A DNA stretch of 64,000 nucleotides from NCBI GenBank assembly GCA_032164245.1, contig JAVMKO010000162.1:62001-126000 (forward strand), read 5' to 3'. Shown here piece after piece: positions 10,346 to 21,562 of the stretch (positions are counted from its first letter, which is position 1; each line of letters begins with the position of its first letter). The stretch is from Sternotherus odoratus. Taxonomy: Eukaryota; Chordata; Testudines; Kinosternidae. Position numbers and translations under genes: made by a program. Below the pieces are notes generated by a model. That model had not been told where the DNA came from, ran no database searches, and saw nothing but the letters and a program-made list of their open reading frames with translations.

Positions 10346-11096
10346 AGGAAAGGTTAAGAATTCAGTTGTCCAGATTCTTGACATTCACATGCCCCCGCCC
10401 CGCCCTGGGGGTGTCTGGATCTGCCTAGGGGATAACAACCTACTGTTGTGACCAACCTCCTCCCCAGCTCACAAGAAAGGGGTCTGTGCCGGGATTCTAG
10501 AGTCTCGAACCCAGCCGACGAGGGGGCTGTAGCCAAACGCATAGGCGGGGGGCAGAGTTAAGGTGAAATGGACCTCTTTAACGCCCGGACTTCGCCTCGC
10601 CCTCGGGGCTTATGCAAGTGAAAGAGCTGGAGGCCCCTCATTGATTCACCGGTGGCCCCTGTGAACATGCGGGTCACTGCCCCCTAACCCCCACCCCCCC
10701 ACACACAAATCTGGTTGCCATGGCAAGGGAGTGGGCCCGATTTTGTTCCTTCCCTGGTGGTGCCATGTTATGCAAATCACCCCCACTGCTTGGTATAGGC
10801 ATGCCTCATTTGCATAGAGCCCCCCAATATCAGGGGGTGCCCCAACAGGGACATGGGTCGTGGCTTATGCGGGGGGGATACCCAGCCCTTACAGCCTACA
10901 AAATAGGGGTCCAGGTGGAGGGGGGAGAGGGAAATTGGGTTGCACAGAACCCCATGGCATGGAGGGGGGTGAGGCAGGTGAAGGGTGCTCCCTATACCCT
11001 GCAGTGGCACCCGCCCCCAGTACCCCACACCTGCTTTGGGGTTCCCCTCCCAGGACCCCCCCTTTTCTCCGCTGCCCCCCTGGCGGTGCCCCCTAC
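10345..11096. promoter_or_regulatory. Octamer-pair block, module copy A
   Basis: Nearly the same sequence occurs at 26950-27700 and, inverted, at 47414-48170. It holds two divergent octamer motifs, ATGCAAAT at 10770-10777 and ATTTGCAT at 10808-10815, 30 bp apart, conserved in all three copies. The octamer is the binding site of POU factors such as Oct-1. It follows the donor site of the exon at 11097-11385, so it lies in the putative intron 1. Confidence 0.45.
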
Positions 11097-11385
11097 CTGT
11101 AGCCCATGGTGGGGCGGGCGCTCTGCAGCTCCCCGGCTGGCAGTCCTGCCTCCAGCAGGTAACTCTCCAGCCGCTGCCGCTCCAGCAGCCGCCGCGCCGC
11201 TTCCAGCACCTGGCCAGGGGTGAGCGCCGGGTCCCGCCCCGCTGGGCCCCCCTGGCTGCGCTGCTGCCCGCCCTCGCCCCGCCCGCCTTTGCCCTTCTTG
11301 GTGCCGGGCAGCCCGTAGAGCTCGTCCTCGCTCACCTTGGCCCCCACCGCGCCCTGCGGCCCCCCCGCGAGGAGGTGGCGAACAT
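11097..11385 (-). pseudogene. Module exon, copy A, frameshifted
   Basis: Homologous to the open exon at 47121-47413. The ATG (rc of 11383-11385), the EDELYGL stretch, TPGQVLEAA, LLERQ and SYLLEAGL motifs and the TACAG|GTAGGG donor are kept. Between ATG and the EDELYG stretch the G-run region has lost phase, so the ATG runs into a stop and no longer reads the conserved frame. Either the copy is dead or there is a homopolymer assembly error. Confidence 0.5.
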
Positions 11386-11424
11386 GGCCCGGTGCTCCCC
11401 GCACCGGCTCCCTCGTGCGCCCTG

Positions 11425-11890
11425 GTCTTGGAGTCCCTATATGGCAGATATGGCCCTGGGGGACGGGATCCCTGTATTGTCCTGTGGAGGGGGAGTCCCT
11501 ATATGGCCCATATGGCCCTGGGGGACGGGATCCCTGTATAGTCCTGGGGAGGGGGCGTCCATATATGGCCCATATGGCCCTGGGGGAGGGGCTCCCTGTA
11601 TTGTCCTGGGGAGGGGGAGTCCCTATATGGCCCATATGACTCTGGGGGAGGGGGTCCCTGTATTGTCCTGGGGAGGGAGAGTCCCAACAGGATCCTGCCC
11701 ATACACACAGAGCCAGCGCCATACACGCAGCGCTCCCAGAGACCCTACAATAACAAACCTCCGGACAGCATCCCAGTGCCCACAGAGACCCTACAATAAC
11801 ACACCCACCCACACCCAGCCCCAGTGCCCCCCTGGGGGAGGGGGTCCCTGTATTGTCCTGGGGAGGGGGAGTCCGAACAGGATCCTGCCC
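11425..11890. repeat. ~60-bp minisatellite (A)
   Basis: Copies of a unit with 'tccctatatggcccatatgg', 'ccctgggggaggg' and 'ccctgtattgtcctgggga'. The same satellite occupies 27905-28405. Confidence 0.9.
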
Positions 11891-12745
11891 ATACACACAG
11901 AGCCAGCGCCATACACGCAGCGCTCCCAGAGACCCTACAATAACAAACCTCCGGACACCATCCCAGTGCCCACAGAGACCCTACAATAACACACCCACAC
12001 CCAGCCCCAGTGCCCCCCGGGGGTGCTGCAAAACCCAACTCTTCTTTATTTAAATAACCAACACACAACTGGGGGGGGGGGGTAGCGGTGCTGCTCATGC
12101 AGGGCCCCCGCCTGGCACAGCCTGTCTTTCTGCATCCCCGTCAGCCGCTCCGTCACATGACCAGAGACAGCCCTGCTCAGCCTCCCCCGAGTTGGGGGTG
12201 TTTCTATTCTTGCACATAAAGCAGACTTGGGTTTTGCCACCCTCACCCAGTGGGTCCCTACCATAAGAGGGAGACGCTTAGTTATTGGGTTTGCAGCACC
12301 CACCGGGGGATGCCGGCTCTTCACCTCAGGGTGACTCCAGTTCCCCCCGCCTTTCTCCCCCGGATGGGGGCCGCTGGGAATCTGTGGTGGCTGTGGGGGG
12401 GGGGGTGTAGAGGTCGTGCGGGGGAGGGGGGTGAGTGGGGTTGGTGGGGGGATAAAGGGGGCAGAGAGCGTCTCCCCACCCCCCAAGTCCCGGAGCAAGC
12501 TCATCCTCATTAGCATACCAGGCACCGCTGAGGCGATGGTCCTCGCGGGGCGGGGCCGCGGAGGAAGGGGCGCGGGGAGGGGGGGCAGCGGGGGCAGCGG
12601 CGGCGTCTCGGCTCCTCTGACCCGGGCCCCGCCCGCTCTCCCGCCTTCCCGTGCAGTGAGCGCGGGGCGGGGGGGGGCGGCGAGGAGCGGGTTTATCGGA
12701 GGGAGGAGGGGGTTGGAGGTGGGGGGAGGGGTCGGTGTCTGAGGA
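11690..12745 (-). repeat. Inverted copy of the 8.9-9.8 kb module
   Basis: The minus strand reproduces, in order, the promoter core (12400-12740, with 'cctcattagcatacc' near 12505), the 'ggtagcggtgctgctcatgcag' region and the 46-bp minisatellite (11740-11990). Together with 8.9-9.8 kb it forms a large inverted repeat around the exon/octamer block. Confidence 0.7.
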
Positions 12746-12754
12746 GCGCGTTGG

Positions 12755-12980
12755 GCATGTCTCTGGGAGGGGAGCGGGGGCTAGTGGTTAGAGCTGGGGG
12801 GGCTGGGAGCCCGGACTCCTGGGTTCTCTCCCTGGCTCTGGGAGGGGAGTGGGGGCTGGTGGTTAGAGCGGGGGGGCAGGGAGCCCGGACTCCTGGGTTC
12901 TCTCCCCGGCTCTGGGAGGGGAGTGGGGGCTGGTGGTTAGAGCAGAGGGGGGCTGGGAGCCAGGACTCCTGGGTGTGACG
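12755..12980 (+). repeat. Tandem MIR-head units (3 copies)
   Basis: Three ~74-bp direct copies of 'gggggctggtggttagagc' plus 'actcctgggttctctccc' plus 'ggctctgggagggga'. Arrays of the same unit occur at seven other places in the window. Confidence 0.85.
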
Positions 12981-13398
12981 AAGTGGGAGTACTGTGTGTG
13001 TGTGTGTGCCTCAGTTTCCCCTATGTATTTCTTAAGTATCTATGTGAAGGTAATGCAGAGCAGAGCCACTGCAGGTGTTAAAAGGTGAAGCTGTAACCTG
13101 ACCCCAGGTGGGGGAGGGGGGTTAGCTGAATCTGTTGGAGGGACACCAACAGGGTCTAGTCTAGAGCAGGGACCAACTCAACTTCCTCTCCGCACCACTA
13201 GCTCCCAGTCTGCTTCTACCACCAGGCCAACTGGGAACTAAGGCAGGAATGGGGTGAGGAAGCAAGTCAAGCTGAGCAAGGCAGGCAAGAGCAACTCTTG
13301 TCTTCATGGGCCGCTCACAGGGATGTTCTCTTGGTGGGCCATGGCTGACAAAACATCCCAGACAGAGAAACAGCAGCCCAAAACCATGCACTGCATCT

Positions 13399-13471
13399 GC
13401 CAAAGTAGCTCAGTTGGGAGAGTATTAGACTGAACATCTAAAGGTCCCTGGTTCAATCCTGGGCTTTGGCA
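13399..13471 (+). tRNA. tRNA-Phe(GAA)
   Basis: 73 nt. GCCAAAG pairs perfectly with CTTTGGC, discriminator A. D arm TAGCTCAGTTGGGAGAGT, anticodon loop CTGAACA (GAA) on a TTAGA/TCTAA stem, and T arm CCTGGTTCAATCCTGGG are all canonical. It looks functional. Confidence 0.92.
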
Positions 13472-14029
13472 GACCCTTTCATCTATCCTCATGTATGAGT
13501 AGATTGTTCTCTGGAAGCTCGGTGATACCTTCACCTGGGGCTAAGTCCCTGGTTTTAAGCTCCCCAGCAGGAGCTCAGGCACTAACTTTCCCTGGTACCA
13601 GTGGGTACTTGCATCCACCCCTTACTCTCCACATTTACCATGCAAGTACCAAAAGTGGGTGATCTCTGACTAGGGAGGGCATTACTGCTAGACTTGGTGC
13701 TCTGTGGTACTGGCTAACCCTCTATTAGTGTTTATGGTCCCCAGTTAAAGTATGAAAGGAAAGATCAGTGGAAGGAATTGGCTCCTTTCCTGGCGACATC
13801 ACAGATTTGGTGTTGGGGGGATTTTAATTGTGCCAGCCAGCCTGGGGACCACTGGTCCCATTTTCTTGATCATCAGAGGAAAGGTTTTTACAATGAGCAT
13901 CAGCTGGGTCAGGTGTGTTGACCTGTAGTGGTACCATTGGAGGGTGGGCAGTAGACTCCTATTACTCTCACCTAAGTTGGCACCAGCCACAAATAGGGTA
14001 CAACTACACCAGGAGTTGAATTAACTGGA

Positions 14030-14330
14030 TTTCGGTGAAGGAGAGACCGTTGACAGCCCAGTGCAGGGTAGTGCCAATGGACTGTTTGGATCACGCAGGT
14101 CTCACCGTGCGCCTCAATTCCCTGACCAAAGCCAGAGGATACTGGAAGCTGAACATCCAGAGTCTGCAAGACAAAGGAGCGAGGCAGCGAGTCCTGATGG
14201 TGTTGGCAGAACAGGAAAGCATCAGAAGGTTCTACGGCAACCAGGGGGATTGGTGGGAGTCAGTGAGGGAGGAGTTGGCAGCTTTGTTCTGGGGGGTCAA
14301 ACAAACACCACAACCTTTAATAAACCAACA
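14030..14330 (+). pseudogene. LINE ORF2 fragment (endonuclease end)
   Basis: The plus-strand frame carries an 'LDHAGLTVRL' stretch, matching the SDHxxL end of an APE-type endonuclease. It is followed by 'GYWKLN' and 'GDWWESVREEL', the linker that follows the endonuclease in CR1/L1-like non-LTR retrotransposons. It is a short inactive remnant with no reverse transcriptase motif. Confidence 0.65.
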
Positions 14331-14713
14331 GTGCCAAGTCCTGCACTGTCCTGTGGGATTTCCACCAGACCATCCAGGCAGGGGAGCGTGTCAGCGGGTG
14401 ACAGCATGACCAGAAGAGGTGACAGCTGGCTGAGCTCCAGGAGATGAGTCTGCAGCTGGCTGAGATGAGTAGGACACCGAGTGAAGGGAGGGGCAGCCTC
14501 CCCAGACATTTCTGAGACCTGCAGTGAACAGAGCCAAAGCAGGGGGATGGGGGGACTGAGAGCCGGACCCCCAGATATGGTAGAGCAGGACTATAGTAGA
14601 TGGAGGAGGAGAGAGTGTTCTGTGAGAGGAAGCCACTGGTAAGAAGCAATAAAAGTTGTTTGCAAGCCAGCCAGCTGAGAGACATGGGTGTCCAGGGAAA
14701 CTTTCCCCCAGCA

Positions 14714-14785
14714 GGTCCCATGGTGTAATGGTCAGCACTCAGGACTCTGAATCCTGTGATCTGAGTTCAAATCTCAGTGGGGCCT
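14714..14785 (+). tRNA. tRNA-Gln(CUG)
   Basis: 72 nt: GGTCCCA with TGGGGCC (one T-G pair), discriminator T, D arm TGGTGTAATGGTCAGC, anticodon loop CTCTGAA (CUG) on AGGA/TCCT, T arm CTGAGTTCAAATCTCAG. It looks functional. Confidence 0.92.
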
Positions 14786-15334
14786 TTTAACAATAAATTA
14801 ATTTGTTGAAAACCCTTGGAGCTTGATGTCCTGACTTCCCTTTCTCTGGGTGAACCACAGTTACTTCTTTTCCTTCCCACAGGGCAAGTGATGTGCACTG
14901 CAGGTTGCTTTTGATCCATCTGGTTCAACAGGATGGCTGCTCTCTGTTGGGGTCCTAGAACTTAACACTCTGGCTGGAGATTCCTGGGGGTCGACCGGCT
15001 GGTTGTGTTTCTCATGCTTCACCTGGTGACCACAACTGTGGTCCCTGCAGCTGCCACGCTCTTCCTCTTGCCCACATGGCACTTGAAGAAAGGAGGGCCA
15101 GGGCCAGGCTGAATACTCAGGGCTTGGCAGGAAGAGTCCCAGGCTGGAGCCCAGCTCACCTTTCCTCCTCTGGGCACCTGGAGCAGAGGCAGCAGGTGCT
15201 ACAGCTCCAAGGGAAGGCTTCAAAGCCACCGAGCAATGGAGGGGAGGACAATGCTGATGTGTGTCAAGCAGTCACAAGACCCAGCCGGCATGTTCCCTGA
15301 CATGCTAAATACCAACTGCAGGCCACCTGCAGAC

Positions 15335-15388
15335 AGCACATTCAGCTGTTAACTGAAAGGCTTGTGGTTCAAGTCCACCCAGGGGTGG
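15335..15388 (+). pseudogene. tRNA-Asn 3' fragment
   Basis: The anticodon arm (CAGCTGTTAACTGAAAGG, loop CTGTTAA) and T arm (GTGGTTCAAGTCCACCC) of tRNA-Asn remain. The acceptor 5' strand and D arm have been replaced by unrelated sequence. Confidence 0.7.
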
Positions 15389-16064
15389 TTATAATCCTTT
15401 TCTCCTCAAGACTTGCTGAGACACTCCAAGGCCCCATTTTACACCAGGCCTCTTCCTGCTTCCCCTGGGCCTTCAAGCGAGGGGGCAGCTTGCACAGCGC
15501 CCAGAGTCTAACCTGTGAGGCAGGAGGTGGCTGAAGCCTGCAGCCTGCTGGGGAGCTCCCAGGAGACATTAAGGGACAGAGACTCTTAAGTCCCCGTAGT
15601 AACAAGGGTTTGGGGTTCACTGGCACCAGTAAAGGGGTCACTGTGTCTGCCTGTAACCCTGGGTGTCAGGTTGCTGTGCAGCTTTGATCTAGAGCTCTGA
15701 TCCCAACAACGGACCAGCAGCCCCCAGCCTCACCCTGGGTCTGCCCCACCAGGTCACTCCTCACAGGCTGACCTGACCCCCATTCTAGCCTCAGCTCCAC
15801 CCCCTAATCATCCTACTGCCCCTCAGAGCCACAGCTGTGGAGGGGCTGGCGGAGGGAGCTGTGACTCTAGGATGGGTTCTTCTCTGAAGATGGCTGCAGA
15901 AAGGGGGTGCTCAGCTCTGTCAGGGACCCGCTCAGGTGCCTCACTGATGGGAGATGCAGACTTTTCTGTAAGGGGCATGAAAAGGGTCTTTGGCTTCCAA
16001 GGTGATGTGAGGAATGTGCAGTTATGAGAGGAACTAACCATCCTTCCTCCATTAACTTGTAAGA

Positions 16065-16137
16065 GCCCCAGTGGCCTAATGGAGAAGGCATTGGCTTCCG
16101 AAGCCAGAGATTGTGGGTTCAAGTCCCATCTGGGGTG
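16065..16137 (+). tRNA. tRNA-Arg(CCG)
   Basis: 73 nt: GCCCCAG with CTGGGGT, D arm TGGCCTAATGGAGAAGGC, anticodon loop TTCCGAA giving CCG on a TTGGC/GCCAG stem, T arm TGTGGGTTCAAGTCCCAT. The body is that of vertebrate Arg(CCU/CCG) genes. It looks functional. Confidence 0.9.
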
Positions 16138-16536
16138 AAAAACAATAAACTGCACACACTCAAAAGAAAGCAAGAACACACACACAAAAAATTTCTTCAT
16201 CTTATTTTCACCAGCAAAGCTGGTGAGTGAATTTCTGCCCTGTCTCAATACTTCATTTTCATTCAATCCATCATTGCATTTTATAACTCTGGTTTTGCCT
16301 TTCAATCCAGCCCTTAGTGTTTTTTCACAGGCCATTGCTTGTGTGTTGAACTTGTTTTGCAAATATTCACTAAAGGCAGCGTTGCTATTGTAACGCCAAC
16401 AGACCACAATCATCCCTGGGACTCTGGAGATTAGCACATGAGCCAGCTGCTCATTGGCTCAGACTGCAGAGCAGACCCAATCAAATCTCACTCTCTCTTT
16501 CTTTCACTCCCTGCCACTAGATGGGACAGGAACACC

Positions 16537-16690
16537 ACACCCAGGAGGTGTGGGGGTTACACAATCTCATGTAACATCCTTCTCAAAGGCAGAAATCTAC
16601 TATAATTGTTGCTGAACTTTAGAGCTGCCCTAGTGGATCAGACCAATAGTCTGTCTAGTCCAGATGATAAACTAGAAATTCATTAAGATT
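16537..16690 (+). repeat. Interspersed retroelement tail
   Basis: The partner in opposite orientation of 5546-5665. The 'gtggatcagaccaatagtctg' and 'tctagtccag' motif ends it. Part of a dispersed family. Confidence 0.65.
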
Positions 16691-16796
16691 TCCCTCCATA
16701 GGTTCAAATCCTATTAACTCTGAAGGAAAACTGTGTTTTTTAGATTCACTGCCTGAGCATCCCTCACCTCAAAAGGAGCTAGGTCTTGTCTTACTC

Positions 16797-17550
16797 TCAG
16801 GCTATGTCTACACAGTGGAGTTATGCTGCTTTAGTTGTAGTGTTTTAATTCAACACTAAGCTCCGTGTGTCACCTGACTACAGCAGCTCTTGCATGGCCC
16901 CAGAGAGCAGTGCACTGTGGGTAGCTATCACACTGCAACTGGCTGCAGGGTGCCTTGGGAAGGGTTTGCAATGGCTCATGGGCCGGTACAGCATCACATG
17001 ATGCAGGTTTCTCTATCCTATTGTTCCATGGGCATCCTACTACATAGCCAGCTGCTTCTCAACTGAAGTGTGTGCAGCAGGGCAGGGGGGATGTGTGTGT
17101 GTGTTTCTGTGTGAGAAGAGAGAGTGTGTGTATGTTGGGGGAGTGTGTGCATTGGGGAAGAGAGGATGTGCTGGCACACAGTCTCCATGTTCACGCAGCT
17201 GCTGGAAGTAACCAATCTTGAGGCAGGGGGAGGGGGACAGCCCAGACATCAGCTCCCGCTTCCCTCAGTGGCTCAGCACAGCACAGCAATCTCTGTGACA
17301 CACAGAAACACACATAAACAGAGTCTCTCTCTCTCTCTCCTTTGGGGATACAGCAGGACAAGGGAAGGCAGCAGGTGATTCTAATTCCTTAGGGCTATTT
17401 TGTGTAGTTGGGGGTGTGCAGGGGAGGAACATGCTACATGCTCAGAGGAGTTTATTCTCCAGCCCAGATGCCAGGAAGTTGCTCCTTCAACCCTTGCCCC
17501 CATAAAAGGCTCCTCTTAGGAAACACAAAATCCTGAAGAGAAAAAGTAAC
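16797..17550. other. Repeat-like DNA with GT/CT microsatellites
   Basis: It starts with 'ctatgtctacacagtgga', a terminal motif of a common sauropsid interspersed repeat. It then holds short GT and CT runs around 17090-17150 and 17320-17340. No gene seen. Confidence 0.4.
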
Positions 17551-17555
17551 ATCAT

Positions 17556-17622
17556 CACCTGAACAAGGACTTGAACCCTGAGATTAAAAGTCTGATGCTC
17601 AACCAACTGAGCTAGACCAAAA
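17556..17622 (-). pseudogene. tRNA-Lys(UUU) pseudogene
   Basis: On the minus strand the D arm TAGCTCAGTTGGTTGAGC and anticodon loop CTTTTAA are intact. About eight nucleotides of the variable loop and T stem are missing, so the T arm cannot form. Confidence 0.75.
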
Positions 17623-17835
17623 CATAAAAAAAACACTCAAGTTATTTGGCATGGAAGAAACTGGTCAAGAAAAAGGGAGTAGGAAACAATAGGGGAAACC
17701 TGCTGCTCTTTTGTGCTCTCCCCAGTCCTAGCCTGGCCTGGCATTAGTGCTAGTGAAGAAGAGGGGCAAGTATGGACATCTGCCAGCCTTGTAGAGCTGT
17801 GAAAGAATCAGGCACATTACCCAAGGCTCATGTGA

Positions 17836-17908
17836 GCCTGGCTAGCTCACTTGGTAAAGCATCAGACTTTTAATCTCAGGGTCCAGGCTTTAAATTCCTG
17901 GTTGGGTG
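17836..17908 (+). tRNA. tRNA-Lys(UUU), weak T arm
   Basis: 73 nt with D arm TAGCTCACTTGGTAAAGC and anticodon loop CTTTTAA. The T loop reads CTTTAAAT instead of TTCAAAT, and the acceptor relies on several G-T pairs (GCCTGGC with GTTGGGT). Possibly a pseudogene. Confidence 0.6.
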
Positions 17909-18212
17909 TAGAAAAGGTTAAATTATTTTTCCCTGTTGTATCCCCAAACAGCTTCAAGCAGCAGCTCTTCAGTATTCCTCATTGAGGTTTCCTTTTTGCT
18001 TTCCTAGGACGGGACATTTACTGCCTGGGACTGAAGGGGCAACTGCCTCACAATCTGGAGGAAGAAAGGCTTCTGGGTCTACAGCAAATCACTGCATGTC
18101 AACTTGAGCAAATACAGAGCTGCCAAGAGAGGCCTTGAGCAAGGGAGGCAAAAAATTGTCCCCCCAGGCTCTTGTACAAAAGAAATCAGAAGAACCCAGG
18201 GTGCTCTCTGCT

Positions 18213-18284
18213 GGTCCCATAGTGTAAGGGTCAGCGGTCGGGGCTTTGAATCCTACAATCCAGGTTCAAGTTTTGGTGGGACCT
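18213..18284 (+). pseudogene. tRNA-Gln(UUG) pseudogene
   Basis: Acceptor GGTCCCA with TGGGACC is perfect, and the loop CTTTGAA gives UUG. The D arm (AAGGGTCAGCGG), the anticodon stem and the T stem (CAGGTTCAAGTTTTG) are mismatched. Confidence 0.65.
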
Positions 18285-19187
18285 TGGGACAGCGCTTTCA
18301 CCACCTACCACTACTGGGTGTTCCAAGGCTTCGTCTTGCTCTCTCAAATGACATGGGGCCTGTCTTCTGCTTGCTAGCGATTGTGACTTGTGAGCAAGAG
18401 GGGACATTTGATCCAGAGGGGTGGCCATGCCTGGAGTCCTGTCAGTAGGGCTGTGAGCTGCCTTTCCTCTGAGTCCTGAAGCTGGGCTGCAGCCTGGCCT
18501 AGGAGGCTGCTCTATTGGTTGACCTACTGCCCAACCTTCTGCTGATGCACCTAAGCTCCTACCCAGGCAGGATTTGATGCTGCCATTACTTAAATTCCAG
18601 GATATTGAGGGATTTCAGCTCCCCTTTGTCCAGGGGGAACCTTCATCTCACTCCAGAGTCTTCTCCATGGGGTCTCTGTAGTGGGGGCTGAGACCTTCTT
18701 TGTCTTTGCTTTCTGTGGGTGAGGTGAGGGTGCCTATAACTGGGGTATCTGAGCTTTTAGGACCTTCTGTGGAGCTTCCATTCCCCTTCCCTGGTCCCAC
18801 CTGTCATTGACTCCAGCATTTTTTATACCCATCCTCAGCACCATCCCAAACCAGCTGCACTCACCTCAAAAAGACAGTGTCCCCTGGGGGTGTAAATCAC
18901 TGACCTCTCTCCTCTCTCAGCACTGACTGTCCCCCCCCCCTTTCCTCCCCTCTCAGTCTGGACAGATGGGACTTTCCCCAAAGGACTGGAGGATTGTCCC
19001 TTCTCATCCACCATTGTCCCAAGCAGCACAGTGAGTGGAAATCTTAAAAGTGTTCAGGTGACTTAGGAGCAGAACCCCACCCAGACAGTCCATTTGATTG
19101 GCACTTGCCCCTCACTGAGCCAGACTAAAACTCCTGCAGGGAACATCCCCTCTGGTGTGAGCAAAGCAGCAGAGTGAAAAGAGAACT

Positions 19188-19259
19188 TGGAGATGCTGGG
19201 GATTGAACCCAGGGCCTCATACATGCAAAGCATGCGCTCTACCACTGAGCTACATCCCC
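19188..19259 (-). tRNA. tRNA-Ala(UGC)
   Basis: 72 nt on the minus strand: GGGGATG ... CATCTCC with A, D arm TAGCTCAGTGGTAGAGC, anticodon loop TTTGCAT (UGC) on a GCATGC-type stem, T arm CTGGGTTCAATCCCCAG. It looks functional. Confidence 0.93.
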
Positions 19260-19269
19260 AGATGGACTG

Positions 19270-20580
19270 TATTTCTTGTAGGTTACACTCACAGTGCTCC
19301 TGTCTCCAGAGTATCCAGTGGCCTAAGAGCAGCTCTGAGGATCAATCCTGCTGTCCTGGGGGTTGCTGGTTCTTAGGGGTCACTTTGCAGCAGGGCCAGA
19401 TTTGATGTGTGGGGCAGGGAGAGTGTGTGTCCTGGACTCAGGGTGCAGAGATACACTCAGCCCTCTCCCCTGCATTGGGTGGTGGGTGCTGCCATTCCCT
19501 GCTGGAAGGTCATGGTGGGGGAGGGGTGCTGTGAGTCGCTCAACACCTGCCCCTGGTGGTAGCAGTGGGTGGGAAGCTCCACGTGTTTCTAGGATCTGCT
19601 ATTTCCACCTGCCTGAAAACTCCAGCTTTCCCCGGCACATTCACTGGGGGTGCAATTGGGTCACTGTTTCTATGGCTGAACAGCAAGGAATTGTTCCCAC
19701 TTTCCCTTTTAGCTGCGGCATGATTAGCCTGTGTGGGTGGTTCATGAGGTGGATCTAGCTGTAGATTGTTATTCATTCCCCACCTTGACAGTTCACACAG
19801 TCCCTTTCCCCTGCAGATCTCCAACACCGCAGTTTTCCCAATAGGAGCGGTTGGGTTTTCCCTGAGACCCTGAGATTTTCAGGGTCCTTTTTCCTCCATG
19901 CATCACCTTCCTCTGTTACCCCATTCCCACCTCACGTTCTCCTTTGGCAAGTCATGCAGTGAGACCAGCAGGAAGAGCTGACCTCTATAGGCCAACCGCC
20001 AAGGACAGAGGAGGCTGAGCGACACGGCTCCGAGAGGTGACTGGGCTAAATCCTCTAGCTTTCCCCAGGTGATGCCACGGTGCTTTCTCAGCTCATTGCC
20101 CCACCCTCTGTCTGATAGGGGTTGGGATTCTCTTGGCTGGGATGTCACTTGGTCTAGGGGAAGCCATGGCAGGGAGAGTAGGAGTTAATTTCACAGGCCT
20201 ATTTCCAGGCTGTAATCTGTGCACACCCTGCTCTGTGGGAGGGATCGTGGTAGCCCAGACTCAGAGCTGGAACAGGCCCCTGATTTAGGGGGTGGCTGCC
20301 TAGTTTACAGCACTCTGGTGTCTCAGACAATCTGTCTCTCCCAACCCCTCAGATCTGTGTCCCCAGAAGGTTCTTGCACTGCCACCGCTCCTTTCACATT
20401 CTATTGTAAGCAGCAGCATCGAGGGTTAGGGATGAGCCATAGGGACTTTGTGGATGGCAAGTGCTTCAGGAGTAAACCCAGCAACCAACGAGGGAGGATA
20501 TAAGGCCTTTTCTCTTTACTTAGCCACATGCTGTAGCTCAGAGAGCTCTTTTAAATGTCTCCCGTCCCACAGCCTTGAAA
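19270..20580. other. No gene recognised
   Basis: Mixed-composition DNA with no coding or repeat pattern I can name between the tRNA-Ala gene and the decayed tRNA at 20.6 kb. Confidence 0.4.
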
Positions 20581-20595
20581 AGGGGAAGGATTCTC

Positions 20596-20664
20596 AGGTT
20601 CTGGTTTGATTTGAACGAGGATCACTGGACCTAGAACCATTCACTTCCCTTTCCTAGCAACACC
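20596..20664 (-). pseudogene. Decayed tRNA-Gln-like sequence
   Basis: The minus strand retains 'TCCAGTGATCC', 'TTCAAATC' and 'GAACCT' in tRNA-Gln spacing, but the anticodon loop reads TTCTAGG and the 5' half matches poorly. A weak call. Confidence 0.35.
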
Positions 20665-21009
20665 TGTGATACACAGACCCGGGCTGAGATCAGTGCTTAC
20701 TGTGAGGAAAATGGTAGTAAAAATATCTGATCCCTGGCACAACCTGGAGCAACATCAGCCCAACTGAGAATGAAACAATTTGTTTCTAACTTGGGGAATT
20801 TGATGACTAACAATTGCTGTGAAATGGGGGAACAGTATCACCGTGATGCTCAGGGTTTATTTAGACTAGGAAAAGTGATGGAGGGTAGGTCAGGTGGAGG
20901 GGAAAGCTAATGCCAACCACTGCACCAGGACTACATCTGCATTACAACAATATCTGTCTTTTTACACCCAGATTAGTAACTTGAGCAGCCAACCCCATGT
21001 ACAGTCCTA

Positions 21010-21215
<206 letters not shown>

Positions 21216-21237
21216 CTGCTGCTCTCATGGGTGGTTG

Positions 21238-21245
21238 GCTTAGAT
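21238..21245. repeat. Target-site duplication, left
   Basis: GCTTAGAT, identical to 23607-23614. Confidence 0.9.
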
Positions 21246-21562
21246 CAGGGGTGTCAAACTCAATTGCACAGGGGGCCAAAACTCAAAACTCGCGGGCCGA
21301 ACAGTATAACCATTTATTTAACAGACTAAATATTTATGTTTTTTAACCATTAATATGAACCAAAATACAGGATATCATTCCAAAATAAATACATTTCAAC
21401 TTAAAATATTTTGCTCTTCATAAAAAAATATCCTGTCAATACAATACATTCAAAATCTGTACATGCTGGAATATTAAAAAATCTGAAAATATAAATAAAA
21501 AATTGAATTTAAAGCAAAAGTATAATCATAACAAATCATAACATTCCATTTTCTTGTCCTAT

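Noticed and set aside
15823..16437. 204-aa minus-strand frame
   Set aside because: It runs across the tRNA-Arg gene and its flanks. The N-terminal part looks protein-like, but I could not tie it to any family or splice site.
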